The translations under genes were made by a program, and so were the position numbers. From Gemmatimonadota bacterium (GTDB lineage Bacteria > Gemmatimonadota > Gemmatimonadetes > Gemmatimonadales > GWC2-71-9): a stretch of 64,000 nt of DNA. The notes beneath the pieces are model-generated. The model ran no database searches. It was not told the origin of the DNA and was given only the letters and a program-made list of their open reading frames with translations. This document shows, in pieces, positions 25,310-35,530 of this stretch (within the stretch, counting starts at the first letter, position 1; each line of letters begins with the position of its first letter). Location: assembly GCA_003222035.1 (NCBI GenBank), contig QHUS01000065.1, positions 17,735-81,734 on the forward strand. The letters run 5' to 3'.

Positions 25310-26892
25310 CTCGACTCCTCGATGACGGTTCGACTCTGCTCCCGCAAGAACTGCGCGACGTAGTACGGCCCGCACCCGCCCTTCCCCGTCGACCCCGATC
25401 CTTTCCACCCCGTGAACGGTTGTGCCCCGGGCCAGGCGCCCGTCGTGGCACCCGTGCGCTTGTTCACGTAACACACGCCGGCCTCGATCTCGTCGAAGAA
25501 CCGCTCGACCTCCGCCGCCTGCTTGGAGAAAATCCCCGCGGTGAGTCCGTACTCGACCTTGTTGGCTTCCGCGATCGCCTGCGCGAGCCCCGTCACCTCG
25601 CCGACCGCGAGCAGCGGCACGAACAGCTCCTCCAGGAAGAGCGTCGACGAAAGCGGCAGCCGGGCGATGGTCGGCTCAACGAAGTGGCCGCGATTGAACA
25701 CCTCACCCCGGAGACGGTCACCACCCAGCACGATCGTCCCCTCCTGGCGGGCCTGCGCCACGGCACGCGCGAAACGGTCGGTGGCCGCGGTATTGATCAC
25801 CGGCCCGAAGTACACGTCCCGCGCGGATGGGTCACCGCGCGTCAATGCCTTCGTTCTCTCGACCAGCTTCTCCACGAATGGCTGCGCCACGCGCCGGTGC
25901 ACGTACACGCGCGAGGTGGCGCTGCATTTCTGGTTCTGCAGGCCGAACGCCGAGCGGGTCACCCCTTCCGCGGCCGCATCCAGGTCCGCCGAATCCATCA
26001 CCACGCAGGCGTTCTTCCCCCCCATCTCCAGCAGGCACGGCTTGATCCATTGATGGGAAACGCCCTGATGGATGCGCATGCCGACCGCTTTCGAGCCCGT
26101 GAACACGACGCCGTCCACGCCCGGGTGCCGCCACAACGCCTCGCCTGTTACCTCCCCGGTGCCGGGGATGTAATTGAACACCCCGCGTGGCAGCCCCGCG
26201 TCGCGGTACACTTCGTACAGCTTGAGCCCCGTCCACGGCGTTTCCTCAGCTGGCTTGTAGACGACGGCATTCCCCGTCACCAGCGCGGCCGCCGACATCC
26301 CGGTGGACAGCGCCAGCGGGAAATTGAACGGAGCGATACAGGCAAACACGCCGTAGGGTCGCAAGACGTCGGTGTTCCGCTCGACCGGAGTCACCTTCGC
26401 CATCTCGCGCACGAAGCCGTTCGCGTCCTCGAGCTCCTGGCAGTAATAGTCGATCAAATCGGCCGACTCCTCGGCGTCGCCCATCGCCTCGAGCCGGCTC
26501 TTGCCGACCTCCAGGCACATGATCGCTGCGAGCTCGAACTTGCGCTCCCGGATGAGGGCCGCCGCCTTGCGGAGCAGGGCGACCCGCTCGCGCCACGGCC
26601 GCCGCGCCCAATCGCGCTGCGCGTCGCGTGCCGCCGCTACCGCCCGGCCTACCTGGTCCGGGGTCGCCGTCGCGAACCGGCCAAGCATCACGTGTGTGTC
26701 GATCGGCGAGGTGTCGACGATCGGTGGCCCACCCGATGGGACCGCCTCGCCGCCGATGTACATGGGATAGTCGCGGCCGAGCTGGGCCCGTGTGCGTGCC
26801 AGCGCGGCGTCGAACTGACGGTGAAACTGCTCCCAGTCGACGTTGGCTGATGTGTACGTGACTTTGGATTGGCCGGCCGCTGTAGCTGTCAT
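25306..26892 (-). CDS. Aldehyde dehydrogenase, 1-pyrroline-5-carboxylate dehydrogenase-like
   Basis: A 528-residue NAD(P)-dependent aldehyde dehydrogenase. Catalytic Cys323 (GLQNQKCSATSR) and general base Glu289 (LLEMGGKNA) are in place, together with APFNFPLALSTGM, VVYKPAEETPWTG and VFTGSKAVGMRIHQ. The QNQKCSA form and the length around 520 point to the RocA/PruA P5C dehydrogenase branch. It overlaps both neighbours by one or four bases, between two aminotransferases, so it most likely oxidises the semialdehyde formed by transamination. Confidence 0.88.
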   Translation of the reverse strand: MTATAAGQSKVTYTSANVDWEQFHRQFDAALARTRAQLGRDYPMYIGGEAVPSGGPPIVDTSPIDTHVMLGRFATATPDQVGRAVAAARDAQRDWARRPWRERVALLRKAAALIRERKFELAAIMCLEVGKSRLEAMGDAEESADLIDYYCQELEDANGFVREMAKVTPVERNTDVLRPYGVFACIAPFNFPLALSTGMSAAALVTGNAVVYKPAEETPWTGLKLYEVYRDAGLPRGVFNYIPGTGEVTGEALWRHPGVDGVVFTGSKAVGMRIHQGVSHQWIKPCLLEMGGKNACVVMDSADLDAAAEGVTRSAFGLQNQKCSATSRVYVHRRVAQPFVEKLVERTKALTRGDPSARDVYFGPVINTAATDRFARAVAQARQEGTIVLGGDRLRGEVFNRGHFVEPTIARLPLSSTLFLEELFVPLLAVGEVTGLAQAIAEANKVEYGLTAGIFSKQAAEVERFFDEIEAGVCYVNKRTGATTGAWPGAQPFTGWKGSGSTGKGGCGPYYVAQFLREQSRTVIEESR

Positions 26893-28171
26893 CAGTTGTC
26901 CGTAACCCGTTGTCCGACCCCCTTCACCACGGTCTGGAGCGCTACTCCGAACCGTGCCACGATTTCGTCGATCTCGCTCTCTGTAATAATGAAAGGCGGG
27001 GCGATCATCACGAGGTCGCCGTTAGTGCCGTCCGCGTGACCAACATTGGGCCAGACGACCAGGCCCTCGGCTTGCGCCGCCTCGGTGAAGGTCTCGGCGA
27101 ACCGGGCGGCGCGGGGAAACGGCGCGCACGTGGCCTTGTCCTCCACGAACTCGATTCCGGCGAGGAGCCCGCGTCCCCGGACGTCGCCCACGTGCGGTAG
27201 CGCGGCCAGAGCCCCGACCCGGCGCTGCAGCACCCTGCCCAGCTCGGCGCACCGCTCGACGAGCTTGTGGGCCTTCAGATGGCGCACGGCCGCCAGCCCG
27301 GCGGCGCACGCTACGGGGTGATGCGAGAAGGTCTGCGCGTGCATGAAGCTCCCCGAGCCGTCCACGATCCCATCGATGATCCGCTCGGGTGCCGCCACGG
27401 CCGACAGCGCCGCGTACCCCCCGGAGATTCCCTTCCCCATGACGAGGATGTCGGGCACGACATCGTACGGCTCGATCGCCCACCACGTCCCGGTGCGGCC
27501 GGCGCCGACGAGAATCTCGTCGGCCACGAATAAGACCTGGTGGCGGTCGCAGATCTCGCGGATGCGCGCGAAGTAGTCCGGGCGCGGCGTGGACGCGCCC
27601 GTGGACGACCCGCCGACCGGTTCCGCGATGAACGCTGCCACCTGGTCGGGACCGATACGCGCGATCGCGTGTTCGAGCGCAGCACCGCTGCATGCGGGGC
27701 AGCCCGCGTCCCGCCCCTTGCAGGGGCACCGGTATGGGTACGGTGCGGGGATACGCTGGACGTCCACCAGCCATTCGCGGAAAAACATCCGGTAGTGCTC
27801 GCGGGCCGACGCCGACAACGCGAGCAGCGTGTTGCCGTGGTAGGCCGGCGCGAGCGCGATGATCACGTGCTGAAGTACAGCTTGTCCAGATCGCCCGGGA
27901 GCGTGTCCGCGAGCTCGGCCGCGAGCGCTTCGATCGGCTCGTGTGTGAATTCCGTGCCCGAGAGATACCCGAACTGATTGGCCTGTTGCGCCAGCGCAGC
28001 AGCGATGGCGGGGTTCGAATGCCCGAGGTTGGCGACGAAGGCCCCGCCGACGGCATCCAGGTAGCGCTTGCCGCGGTCGTCCACGAGCCAGCAGCCCTCG
28101 CCGCGCACGATGCAGGGATACTCGTGCCCGAGCTTGCGGTAGAACACGTGGCTGTCGGGGTAGCGGTACAT
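26892..28171 (-). pseudogene. Class III aminotransferase, broken by internal deletion and frameshift
   Basis: First gene of the operon. It starts at 28171 (MYRYPDSHVFYRK) behind a strong GAGGAGA site and runs to LPGDLDKLYFST, then stops. The frame from about 27872 downstream continues IIALAPAYHGNTLLALSASAREH to 26892. Relatives have about 25-30 residues between LYF and IIALAPAYHG, including the SGSEA phosphate-binding loop; these are absent, and the join is out of frame. The rest is normal: a Cys-cluster insert (YPYRCPCKGRDAGCPACSG), VADEILVGAGRTGTWWA and VMGKGISGGYAAL with the PLP Lys. As shown it cannot make a working enzyme. Either a pseudogene at the head of the operon or an assembly error. 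Confidence 0.78.
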
Positions 28172-28329
28172 GACGTCTCCTCGGCCGAAAGCTATGGTGC
28201 CCGGCGTGACTCGGCGAGCGCCGCGTGCGGTCGGGCGCGCGGTGTAGGGGCGCAGCATGGTGCGCTCTACATTACGCCGCGCTCAGGGTCCGCGTACCTT
28301 TCGTGCAGTCCACCATCATCGGAATTCTC

Positions 28330-30294
28330 ATGTCCACGCGTGCTCGTCTGCTCGTCGCTCTCTCCCTGTCCCTGCCGTGCCCGGTATTCGCCCAGACCGG
28401 CGTCGTGACCCCGAACGACAATCTCGTGACCGACGGCTTACCCCCGGTGCCCGCGGTCATTGCCGAGGCGGCGCGCCCCTACAGCGAGTTCCGCGCGGCG
28501 GCGTTCTGGGACTGGCACCCCACGCGGCGCGAGATGATCATCGGGACCCGGTTTGGCGACGTGCCCCAGCTGCACCGGGTGCGGGCGCCCGGCGGTGACC
28601 GCACGCAGCTCACGTTCTTCCCCGACCCCGTATCGGGCGCGTCGTACCAGCCGACCGACGGCCGTTACATCGTGTTCACCAAGGACATCGGGGGGGCCGA
28701 GTTCTTCCAGAAGTATCGCTATGACGCCGCCACCGGGGACATCACGCTGCTCACGGACGGCAAGTCGCGCAATGTGGGCGGCGCCTGGTCGCACAAGGGC
28801 GACCGGTATGCGTACATGTCCACGCGGCGCAACGGGCGCGACCTGGACCTCTGGGTAATGGACCCAGCCGACCCCGCAAGCGATCGCATGATAGCGCAGC
28901 TGGAGGGTGGCGGTTGGGCGCCCGCGGATTGGTCGCCCGATGACCGGCAGATCCTCCTGCTCCAGGGGATCTCCGTCAATGAGAGCTACCTCTGGCTGAT
29001 TGACGCGTCGAGCGGTCAGAAGACGCTCCTCACGCCGAAGCAAGGCAACGACAGCGTGGCATTCGGCAACGCGCAATTCAGCCGTGATGGCAAGGGCGTA
29101 TACCTCACCACGGATCGCGCCTCCGAGTTCCAGCGCCTCGCGTACCTGGACCTCGCTACCAAGCAATACCGCGTGCTGACAGCCCGGATCCCGTGGGACG
29201 TGGACGACTTCGACCTGTCGCCCGACGGGCGCGCCATCGCGTTGGTCGCCAACGAAGACGGCGTGGATGCGCTGCACGTTATCGACGCCGCGACGGGCGC
29301 CGAGCGTCGCATCCCAAAGCTGCCCACCGGTCTGCTTTCCGGCATCCGCTGGCGCAAACGCGGCGCGGAGCTCGGATTCACGCTGACTTCGGCGCGGGCG
29401 CCGGCCGACGCGTACTCGCTCGATCTTGGCAGCGGAACCGTCACGCGCTGGACCGAGAGCGAGACGGCGGGGCTCAACACCTCCGACTTTGCCAATGCCG
29501 AGCTGGTGCATTGGCCGAGCTTCGACAGCCGGTCGATTTCCGGCTTCCTCTATAAACCGCCGGCCCGCTTCACGGGCCGTCGTCCTGTGATCGTGAACAT
29601 CCACGGCGGGCCCGAGGGCCAGTCGCGCCCCGGGTTTCTCGGTCGCAACAGCTTCTACGTGAACGAGCTCGGCGTCACGATCATTTTCCCCAACATCCGT
29701 GGCTCGACGGGCTATGGAAAGACGTTTCTCAAGCTCGACAACGGGGTGCTGCGGGAGGGGGCGTACAAAGACATCGGCGCGCTGCTCGCGTGGATCCGCA
29801 CGCGGCCCGATCTTGACGCCGACCACGTGCTGGTGACGGGTGGCAGCTACGGCGGCCACATGACGCTGGTGACGGCCACCCAGTACGATGGCCAGATTTG
29901 CTGCGCGGTGGACGTGGTGGGCATCTCGAACCTCGCGACGTTCCTCGAGCACACGTCGGGCTATCGTCAGGACCTGCGTCGTGTCGAGTACGGCGACGAG
30001 CGCGACTCGACGCTGCGCGCCTGGATGGAGCGCACGGCGCCGCTGAACAACGTGGACAAGGTGACCAAGCCGCTGTTCATCGTTCAGGGAATGAACGACC
30101 CGCGCGTCCCGCGCAGCGAGGCCGAGCAGATGCTGGCGGCGTTGAAGAAGCGCGGCGTGCCCGTGTGGTACTTGATGGCCAAGGACGAGGGACACGGGTT
30201 CCGCAAGAAGGGCAACCAGGACTTCCAGTTCTACGCCACGATTCTCTTTACCGAGCGGTTCCTGCTCGGCCGGGAAGTGTCGGCGACGCGGTAG
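28330..30294 (+). CDS. S9 family prolyl-oligopeptidase-type peptidase, exported
   Basis: A 654-residue serine peptidase. The start at 28330 gives a signal peptide (LLVALSLSLPCPVFAQ) with CGGAA upstream. Residues about 60-400 are a TolB/PD40-like propeller (AWSHKGDRYAYMS, DWSPDDRQILLL, DLSPDGRAIALV). The alpha/beta-hydrolase domain has Ser506 (GGSYGGH), Asp590 (NDPRVP) and His622 (DEGHGF) as triad. It cleaves peptides or acyl-peptides in the periplasm. TACATT at 28268-28273 could be a -10 box. The 158-base gap 28172-28329 serves both this gene and the divergent aminotransferase operon. Confidence 0.92.
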   Translation: MSTRARLLVALSLSLPCPVFAQTGVVTPNDNLVTDGLPPVPAVIAEAARPYSEFRAAAFWDWHPTRREMIIGTRFGDVPQLHRVRAPGGDRTQLTFFPDPVSGASYQPTDGRYIVFTKDIGGAEFFQKYRYDAATGDITLLTDGKSRNVGGAWSHKGDRYAYMSTRRNGRDLDLWVMDPADPASDRMIAQLEGGGWAPADWSPDDRQILLLQGISVNESYLWLIDASSGQKTLLTPKQGNDSVAFGNAQFSRDGKGVYLTTDRASEFQRLAYLDLATKQYRVLTARIPWDVDDFDLSPDGRAIALVANEDGVDALHVIDAATGAERRIPKLPTGLLSGIRWRKRGAELGFTLTSARAPADAYSLDLGSGTVTRWTESETAGLNTSDFANAELVHWPSFDSRSISGFLYKPPARFTGRRPVIVNIHGGPEGQSRPGFLGRNSFYVNELGVTIIFPNIRGSTGYGKTFLKLDNGVLREGAYKDIGALLAWIRTRPDLDADHVLVTGGSYGGHMTLVTATQYDGQICCAVDVVGISNLATFLEHTSGYRQDLRRVEYGDERDSTLRAWMERTAPLNNVDKVTKPLFIVQGMNDPRVPRSEAEQMLAALKKRGVPVWYLMAKDEGHGFRKKGNQDFQFYATILFTERFLLGREVSATR

Positions 30295-30296
30295 TC

Positions 30297-31283
<987 letters not shown>

Positions 31284-31366
31284 ACGTACTCCTGAAAGGA
31301 TGGAACGTCCTAGCCGGGTGAACGCGGCTCCCAAGGATGATGTTCCGCCACCGCCCCCGACCGCGC

Positions 31367-31372
31367 TAGACT
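31367..31372 (+). promoter_or_regulatory. -10-like TAGACT 6 nt before ATG (leaderless start)
   Basis: TAGACT lies six bases before the ATG at 31379 and no Shine-Dalgarno sequence is present, so the DUF4442 gene is probably transcribed from its start codon. Confidence 0.4.
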
Positions 31373-31378
31373 TCCCGC

Positions 31379-31846
31379 ATGCCATTACTGGATGTGTGGT
31401 GGAACCGCCTCGCCCCACTCCCTGGCGGTAAGCGGGTGTTCAGCTGGCTCCTGGCGTGGCTCGTGCCCTACACCGGCACGGTACGCCCGTACGTCCTCGA
31501 GCTCCTGCCCGGCCACGCCAAGGTCCGCATGGCCGATCGCCGCGCGGTCCGCAACCATCTACGCTCAATTCATGCGGTCGCGCTCGCGAATCTGGCTGAA
31601 GTGACGAGCGGTCTCGCGTTGACCAGCGCTTTACCGGCCAGCGCGCGCGGCATCCCGATCTCGCTCGCGATCACCTACTTGAAGAAGGCCCGCGGCACGT
31701 TGATCGCCCAGGCTGACGTCCGGATCCCGGACGCGAGCCGCGAGGCGGAGTACGATTTTGAATCCGTGATCTCGAACGCGGCCGGCGAAACGGTCGCCCG
31801 GGCGACGGTCCGCTGGCGGATCGGTCCCCGACCGTCGGCGACATGA
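31379..31846 (+). CDS. DUF4442 hotdog-fold protein, putative acyl-CoA thioesterase
   Basis: A 155-residue protein matching the DUF4442/PaaI-like hotdog family: [24 protein letters not shown] is the helix-containing signature and [17 protein letters not shown] the following strand. Such proteins are probable thioesterases on acyl-CoA, although few have been assayed. It forms a two-gene unit with the nitronate monooxygenase (ATGA overlap). It is divergent from the aldo/keto reductase. Confidence 0.82.
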   Translation: MPLLDVWWNRLAPLPGGKRVFSWLLAWLVPYTGTVRPYVLELLPGHAKVRMADRRAVRNHLRSIHAVALANLAEVTSGLALTSALPASARGIPISLAITYLKKARGTLIAQADVRIPDASREAEYDFESVISNAAGETVARATVRWRIGPRPSAT

Positions 31847-32826
31847 CCGGACTCGATACGGCTCTGACCCGCGACGCGGGAATCGCGGTGCCGCTGATCG
31901 GCGGCGCGATGTTTCCATGCTCCAATCCCGAGCTCGTCGCGGCGGTGTCGGAGGGAGGCGGTATCGGCATCGTCCAGCCGCTCTCGATGGAATACGTCCA
32001 CGGCCGGCTGTTACGGGACGGCCTCCGGCTGATCCGGCGACTGACGTCGAAGCCGATCGGCATGAACGTGCTGATCGAGCAGTCGTCGAAGATCTACCTC
32101 GAGCGCATGAGCCGATACGTCGACATCGCCCTCGAAGAGGGCGTGCGGTTGTTCATCACCTCGCTCGGCAAACCGCGCTGGGTGGTGGATCGGGTGGCGC
32201 AGGCCGGGGGACTGGTCTACCACGACGTGACCGAGCGGAAGTGGGCGCTGAAAGGGCTCGAGTCGGGCGTGCGCGGCCTGATTGCCGTGAACCACCGGGC
32301 CGGTGGGCACGCCGGCCCCAAGAGTGCGGGGCAGCTGATGGACGAGCTAGGCGACCTGGGTGTCCCGCTCGTGTGCGCCGGTGGAATCGGCGACGCCGCC
32401 GGTTTCGTCGCGGCGCTTCACCTGGGGTACGCGGGCGCCCAGCTCGGCACCCGGTTCATCGCCACCGTGGAGTGCACGGCGCACCCGGAGTACAAGTCTG
32501 CCATCGTCGCGGCCGACGAGGACGACATCGTGCTCACCGAGCGGGTCACCGGAGTGCCGCTCGCGGTGATCCGCACGCCGTACGTCGAGCGTGTCGGCAC
32601 GCGGGCAGGCCCGATCGCCCGCTGGCTGTTGCGGCAGCGCCGGACCAAGCACTTCATGCGCACCTGGTACACGCTCAACTCGGCGTGGCGACTGAAGCGC
32701 GGCCACTTCGCGGGACCGTCGTCGCGTGACTACTGGCAGGCGGGCAAGAGCGTGAGCGGCATCACGAGCATCGAGCCCGCCGGGGAGATCGTGCGACGGT
32801 TTGCCGCGGCGGCGCGAGACGGCTAG
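31843..32826 (+). CDS. Nitronate monooxygenase-type FMN enzyme (2-nitropropane dioxygenase family)
   Basis: A 327-residue TIM-barrel flavoprotein. IGGAMFPCSNPELVAAVSEGGGIGIVQP, NHRAGGHAGPKS and VCAGGIGDAAGFVAALHLGYAGAQLGTRFIATVE are the FMN-binding and catalytic blocks of the NMO family; NHRAGGHAG carries the His used as base in nitronate monooxygenases. The family also includes enoyl-ACP reductase FabK-like members and trans-acting polyketide reductases, so the assignment to nitronates is not certain. Translation is coupled to the DUF4442 gene. Confidence 0.85.
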   Translation: MTGLDTALTRDAGIAVPLIGGAMFPCSNPELVAAVSEGGGIGIVQPLSMEYVHGRLLRDGLRLIRRLTSKPIGMNVLIEQSSKIYLERMSRYVDIALEEGVRLFITSLGKPRWVVDRVAQAGGLVYHDVTERKWALKGLESGVRGLIAVNHRAGGHAGPKSAGQLMDELGDLGVPLVCAGGIGDAAGFVAALHLGYAGAQLGTRFIATVECTAHPEYKSAIVAADEDDIVLTERVTGVPLAVIRTPYVERVGTRAGPIARWLLRQRRTKHFMRTWYTLNSAWRLKRGHFAGPSSRDYWQAGKSVSGITSIEPAGEIVRRFAAAARDG

Positions 32827-32842
32827 CGGTACGAACGGCCCG

Positions 32843-33517
32843 TCAGTTCGGGTCGGGCACCAGTCGCCATGTGACGTGGCCCGCGGTCGAGTCGAGCACC
32901 ACCACGGTGCGAGCCTGCCCCTCCGCGAGCGCAATCGGTCCGGTCGGGAGCAGTGTGTCGGTCACGCCGGCGTGCGAGATCACCACGCTCCACTCGCCCG
33001 GCGCGCCGTCGAAGTAGCGCGTCACGGCGCGAAAGCTGAGCGGCTGAGCGCTCACGACCATGCCGACGCTGTCGGGCTGGGTCCGGCGGGCGTCGACGGC
33101 CGGCGCCGCCGCGGCATAGGACGCGAGCCGCAGCCGCGCATGCCCCGCCGCGGGCACGGCTCCCGTGTCGAGCACGAAGACCGGCTCTATCGTGTGTGTG
33201 CCGCCGGACATCGAATCGATGGCGAATACACTGTACCCGACGCCCTCCACCGCGGTGAACGAGACGATGAGACTGTGCGTCGTGTCCGGTGGCACGAGGA
33301 CCAGATCGTGCGGGCCCGGCGAGAGGAAGACTGTCCGGCTCAGGTCGCCGAAGCCGAGCGCGCTCCCCCTCACGCCATCGACAAACACCGTGAGGGACGG
33401 TCCACCGCGAATCGTGTGCAGCACGCGGACGCGCGCAGCCTGAGGCAGGGGCGGCTCGTTTCCGTTGCTGCACGCGCCGAGTAGTAGCAGCCCCAGTCCG
33501 GCTGCGAGCACGCGCAT
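32843..33517 (-). CDS. DUF4397 domain lipoprotein
   Basis: A 224-residue lipoprotein starting at 33517 (MRVLAAGLGLLLLGACSN, lipobox LGAC). The mature part is DUF4397-like, with two beta-sandwich halves: ARVRVLHTIRGGPSLTVFVDGV, GPHDLVLVPPDTT, and ARLRLASYAAAAPAVD. Family members are secreted or anchored surface proteins of unknown role. It is separated by 11 bases from the stop-to-start side of the SDR gene and is convergent with the nitronate monooxygenase gene. Confidence 0.82.
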   Translation of the reverse strand: MRVLAAGLGLLLLGACSNGNEPPLPQAARVRVLHTIRGGPSLTVFVDGVRGSALGFGDLSRTVFLSPGPHDLVLVPPDTTHSLIVSFTAVEGVGYSVFAIDSMSGGTHTIEPVFVLDTGAVPAAGHARLRLASYAAAAPAVDARRTQPDSVGMVVSAQPLSFRAVTRYFDGAPGEWSVVISHAGVTDTLLPTGPIALAEGQARTVVVLDSTAGHVTWRLVPDPN

Positions 33518-33528
33518 GAGCGGCCGTC

Positions 33529-34302
33529 TCACTGCGACCGGTCCACGACATACACGTTGCGCTGCGCCGTAGGCATGATCACGAGGTCGAGGATGTTCAC
33601 GTGCTCCGGGAGATTCACGATGTAGGCGATCGCGTCCGCCACGTCGTCCGCGGTGAGCGGCTTGAACCCCTGGTAGACGGCCGCCGCGCGCTCCTTGTCC
33701 CCGTGGAAGCGCACTTCGGAAAACTCGGTCTCGACGAAACCCGGATCCACGGCCGACACGCGGATCGGCGTTCCCGCTACGTCGAGGTTCATGCCTTCGG
33801 TGAGAGCGCGGACGCCGTACTTGGTGGCGTTGTACACGTTCCCCATGGGATAGGTCTGGTGGCCGGCGGTCGAACCCAGATTCACGACGTGCCCGCGGCG
33901 CTCGGTCACCATGCGCGGCAGGATCGCCCGACTGACGTTGAGCAGGCCTTTCAGGTTGGTGTCGATCATGCGGTCCCAATCATCGGGATCGCCCTCTTGA
34001 AGCTTGCTCAGGCCGCTCGCGAGCCCGGCGTTGTTGACGAGCACATCGGGCACCCGGGCTGTTGCGACCAGGTCTCCGGCCGCCCGCTCCACGGCTGCGC
34101 GGTCCCGCACGTCGACGGTGTCGAGCCACACGTTGATGGCGTGTCGCGCGCGCAGCCTGCCGGCGAGCGCCTCGAGCCGGTCGCGGCGCCGCGCCCACAA
34201 CGCCAGGTCCGCGCCCTCGGCGGCGAACCGCCGCGCACACGCTTCGCCGATCCCCGAGCTGGCCCCGGTGATCAGAATGAGCTTCCCTTTGATGCGATTC
34301 AC
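33529..34302 (-). CDS. Short-chain dehydrogenase/reductase, YdfG-like
   Basis: A 257-residue classical SDR. ITGASSGIGEACARRF binds NADP(H); DVLVNNAGLASG, the catalytic Ser in NLGSTAGHQTYP and Tyr/Lys in VYNATKYGVRALTEGM are present. The C-terminal DDVADAIAYIVNLPEHVNILDLVIMPTAQ is a hallmark of the YdfG/serine-dehydrogenase-like group (3-hydroxy acid dehydrogenases). It is preceded by the 13-nt tandem repeat and a GGAGGCG site. Confidence 0.9.
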   Translation of the reverse strand: MNRIKGKLILITGASSGIGEACARRFAAEGADLALWARRRDRLEALAGRLRARHAINVWLDTVDVRDRAAVERAAGDLVATARVPDVLVNNAGLASGLSKLQEGDPDDWDRMIDTNLKGLLNVSRAILPRMVTERRGHVVNLGSTAGHQTYPMGNVYNATKYGVRALTEGMNLDVAGTPIRVSAVDPGFVETEFSEVRFHGDKERAAAVYQGFKPLTADDVADAIAYIVNLPEHVNILDLVIMPTAQRNVYVVDRSQ

Positions 34303-34314
34303 GCCTACGCCTCC

Positions 34315-34366
34315 GCGTGACGGTTCCGCGCGACGTTTCTGCGTGACGTCTTTGCGCGACGTTCTT
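34315..34366. repeat. Four tandem 13-nt units (GCGYGACGTTTYT)
   Basis: Units at 34315-34327, 34328-34340, 34341-34353 and 34354-34366 read GCGTGACGGTTCC, GCGCGACGTTTCT, GCGTGACGTCTTT and GCGCGACGTTCTT. Odd units have GCGTGACG and even units GCGCGACG, so the array may have arisen by duplicating a 26-nt pair. It fills most of the gap between the propeller gene stop and the SDR start. The same unit occurs at 149-187. Confidence 0.8.
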
Positions 34367-34369
34367 CTC

Positions 34370-35530
34370 TTATCTCATGTTGCCGGTATGGCCTAACGAA
34401 TGGCGACCAGGTTGTGGCCAAATACACAGTCCATGCGGCTCCCGGCCCACCGGGATACGGTGCGTGAGCCGCCCCGTGCTCGTGTCGAACACGTACACTT
34501 CATCGTCGTAGCGGCCCGAAACCCACAGCTCGCGCCCGTCCGCGCTCACGTTCCCCATGTCGGGACTGCCCCCGCCGGGCACGGGCCACGTTGCCACGAC
34601 GCGTCGCGTCCGCGGATCGAGCACGGTGATCGAGCCGGGGCCGTGGCGTCCGCCGGCTGTCGTGTTCCAGCCGCGGTTCGTCACATACATGAAGCGGCCG
34701 TCGCGACTCGGGTAGATCCCATGCGTGCCCCGCCCCGTCGGGATGAAACCGATGCGCCGGAACGCGACCGGGTCAACGATGTACACGCCGTTCGCCTTCA
34801 TGTCGGCGACGAAGAACGTCCGGCCATCCGGCGACGACCGGATGTCCTGGGGCATGGCGGTGCTGTCGAGTCCCCCAGGGTCGAGCGTCATGTAGCCCGT
34901 CACGGTCCGGGTCGCAAGGTCGAGCTTCAGGAGCTGCCCCGAGAACTCGCAGGTGGCAAGGGCGAACCGCCCGTCGGCCGTGAACTCCATGTGGTCCACT
35001 CCCCGGCACTGGACCGGGATCGCCTGAACGAGCTTCATTGTCTCCACGTCCCGGAAATCGAGGCGCCTGCGCCGTTCCGCGACCACGAGGGCGAAGCGAC
35101 CGTCGGGCGTGAAGTACAGGTTGTAGGGGTCCGCGACCGGGACGCTCGCGCCCTCCTGCCCGGTCGCGGGGTCGATGGGTGTCAGGGTGTTGCCGCGATT
35201 GTTCGCGACCCACAGCGTCGCCAGGTCGTACGACGGCACGACGTGCTGCGGCAGCGCGCCGGTCGCGAAGGTGCGCACCACGCGGTAGGTGTGCGGATCG
35301 ATGACGGTAACCGTCCCGTCGAGCGAGTTCGGGACGTACACAAGGGGGCGGGCCGCCGCCGCGATGGGGGCCAGGCGATTAGCGGCCGCGCCCGCGTACA
35401 GGTTCACGGCGTCGGTGGATGCTTCGGTATCGGGCGCGGTTACGCGGGCGGCCGCGTGCCGGCGTTCGCCGCGGCAAGCTGCGGCGAACGCCGCAAGGCA
35501 CACGATGACGCACGCCGGCGAGAGCTTCAT
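34370..35530 (-). CDS. YncE-like seven-bladed propeller lipoprotein
   Basis: A 386-residue lipoprotein (MKLSPACVIVCLAAFAAAC, lipobox before Cys19). The rest is a YVTN/YncE-type beta-propeller with blades such as LVYVPNSLDGTVTVIDPHTYRVVRTFATG, LWVANNRGNTLTPIDPATGQ, FFVADMKANGVYIVDPVAFRRI and LWVSGRYDDEVYVFDTSTGRL. Such proteins bind ligands or act as surface scaffolds; none of the known catalytic variants can be asserted. The start overlaps the stop of the quinone oxidoreductase gene by four bases. Confidence 0.85.
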   Translation of the reverse strand: MKLSPACVIVCLAAFAAACRGERRHAAARVTAPDTEASTDAVNLYAGAAANRLAPIAAAARPLVYVPNSLDGTVTVIDPHTYRVVRTFATGALPQHVVPSYDLATLWVANNRGNTLTPIDPATGQEGASVPVADPYNLYFTPDGRFALVVAERRRRLDFRDVETMKLVQAIPVQCRGVDHMEFTADGRFALATCEFSGQLLKLDLATRTVTGYMTLDPGGLDSTAMPQDIRSSPDGRTFFVADMKANGVYIVDPVAFRRIGFIPTGRGTHGIYPSRDGRFMYVTNRGWNTTAGGRHGPGSITVLDPRTRRVVATWPVPGGGSPDMGNVSADGRELWVSGRYDDEVYVFDTSTGRLTHRIPVGREPHGLCIWPQPGRHSLGHTGNMR

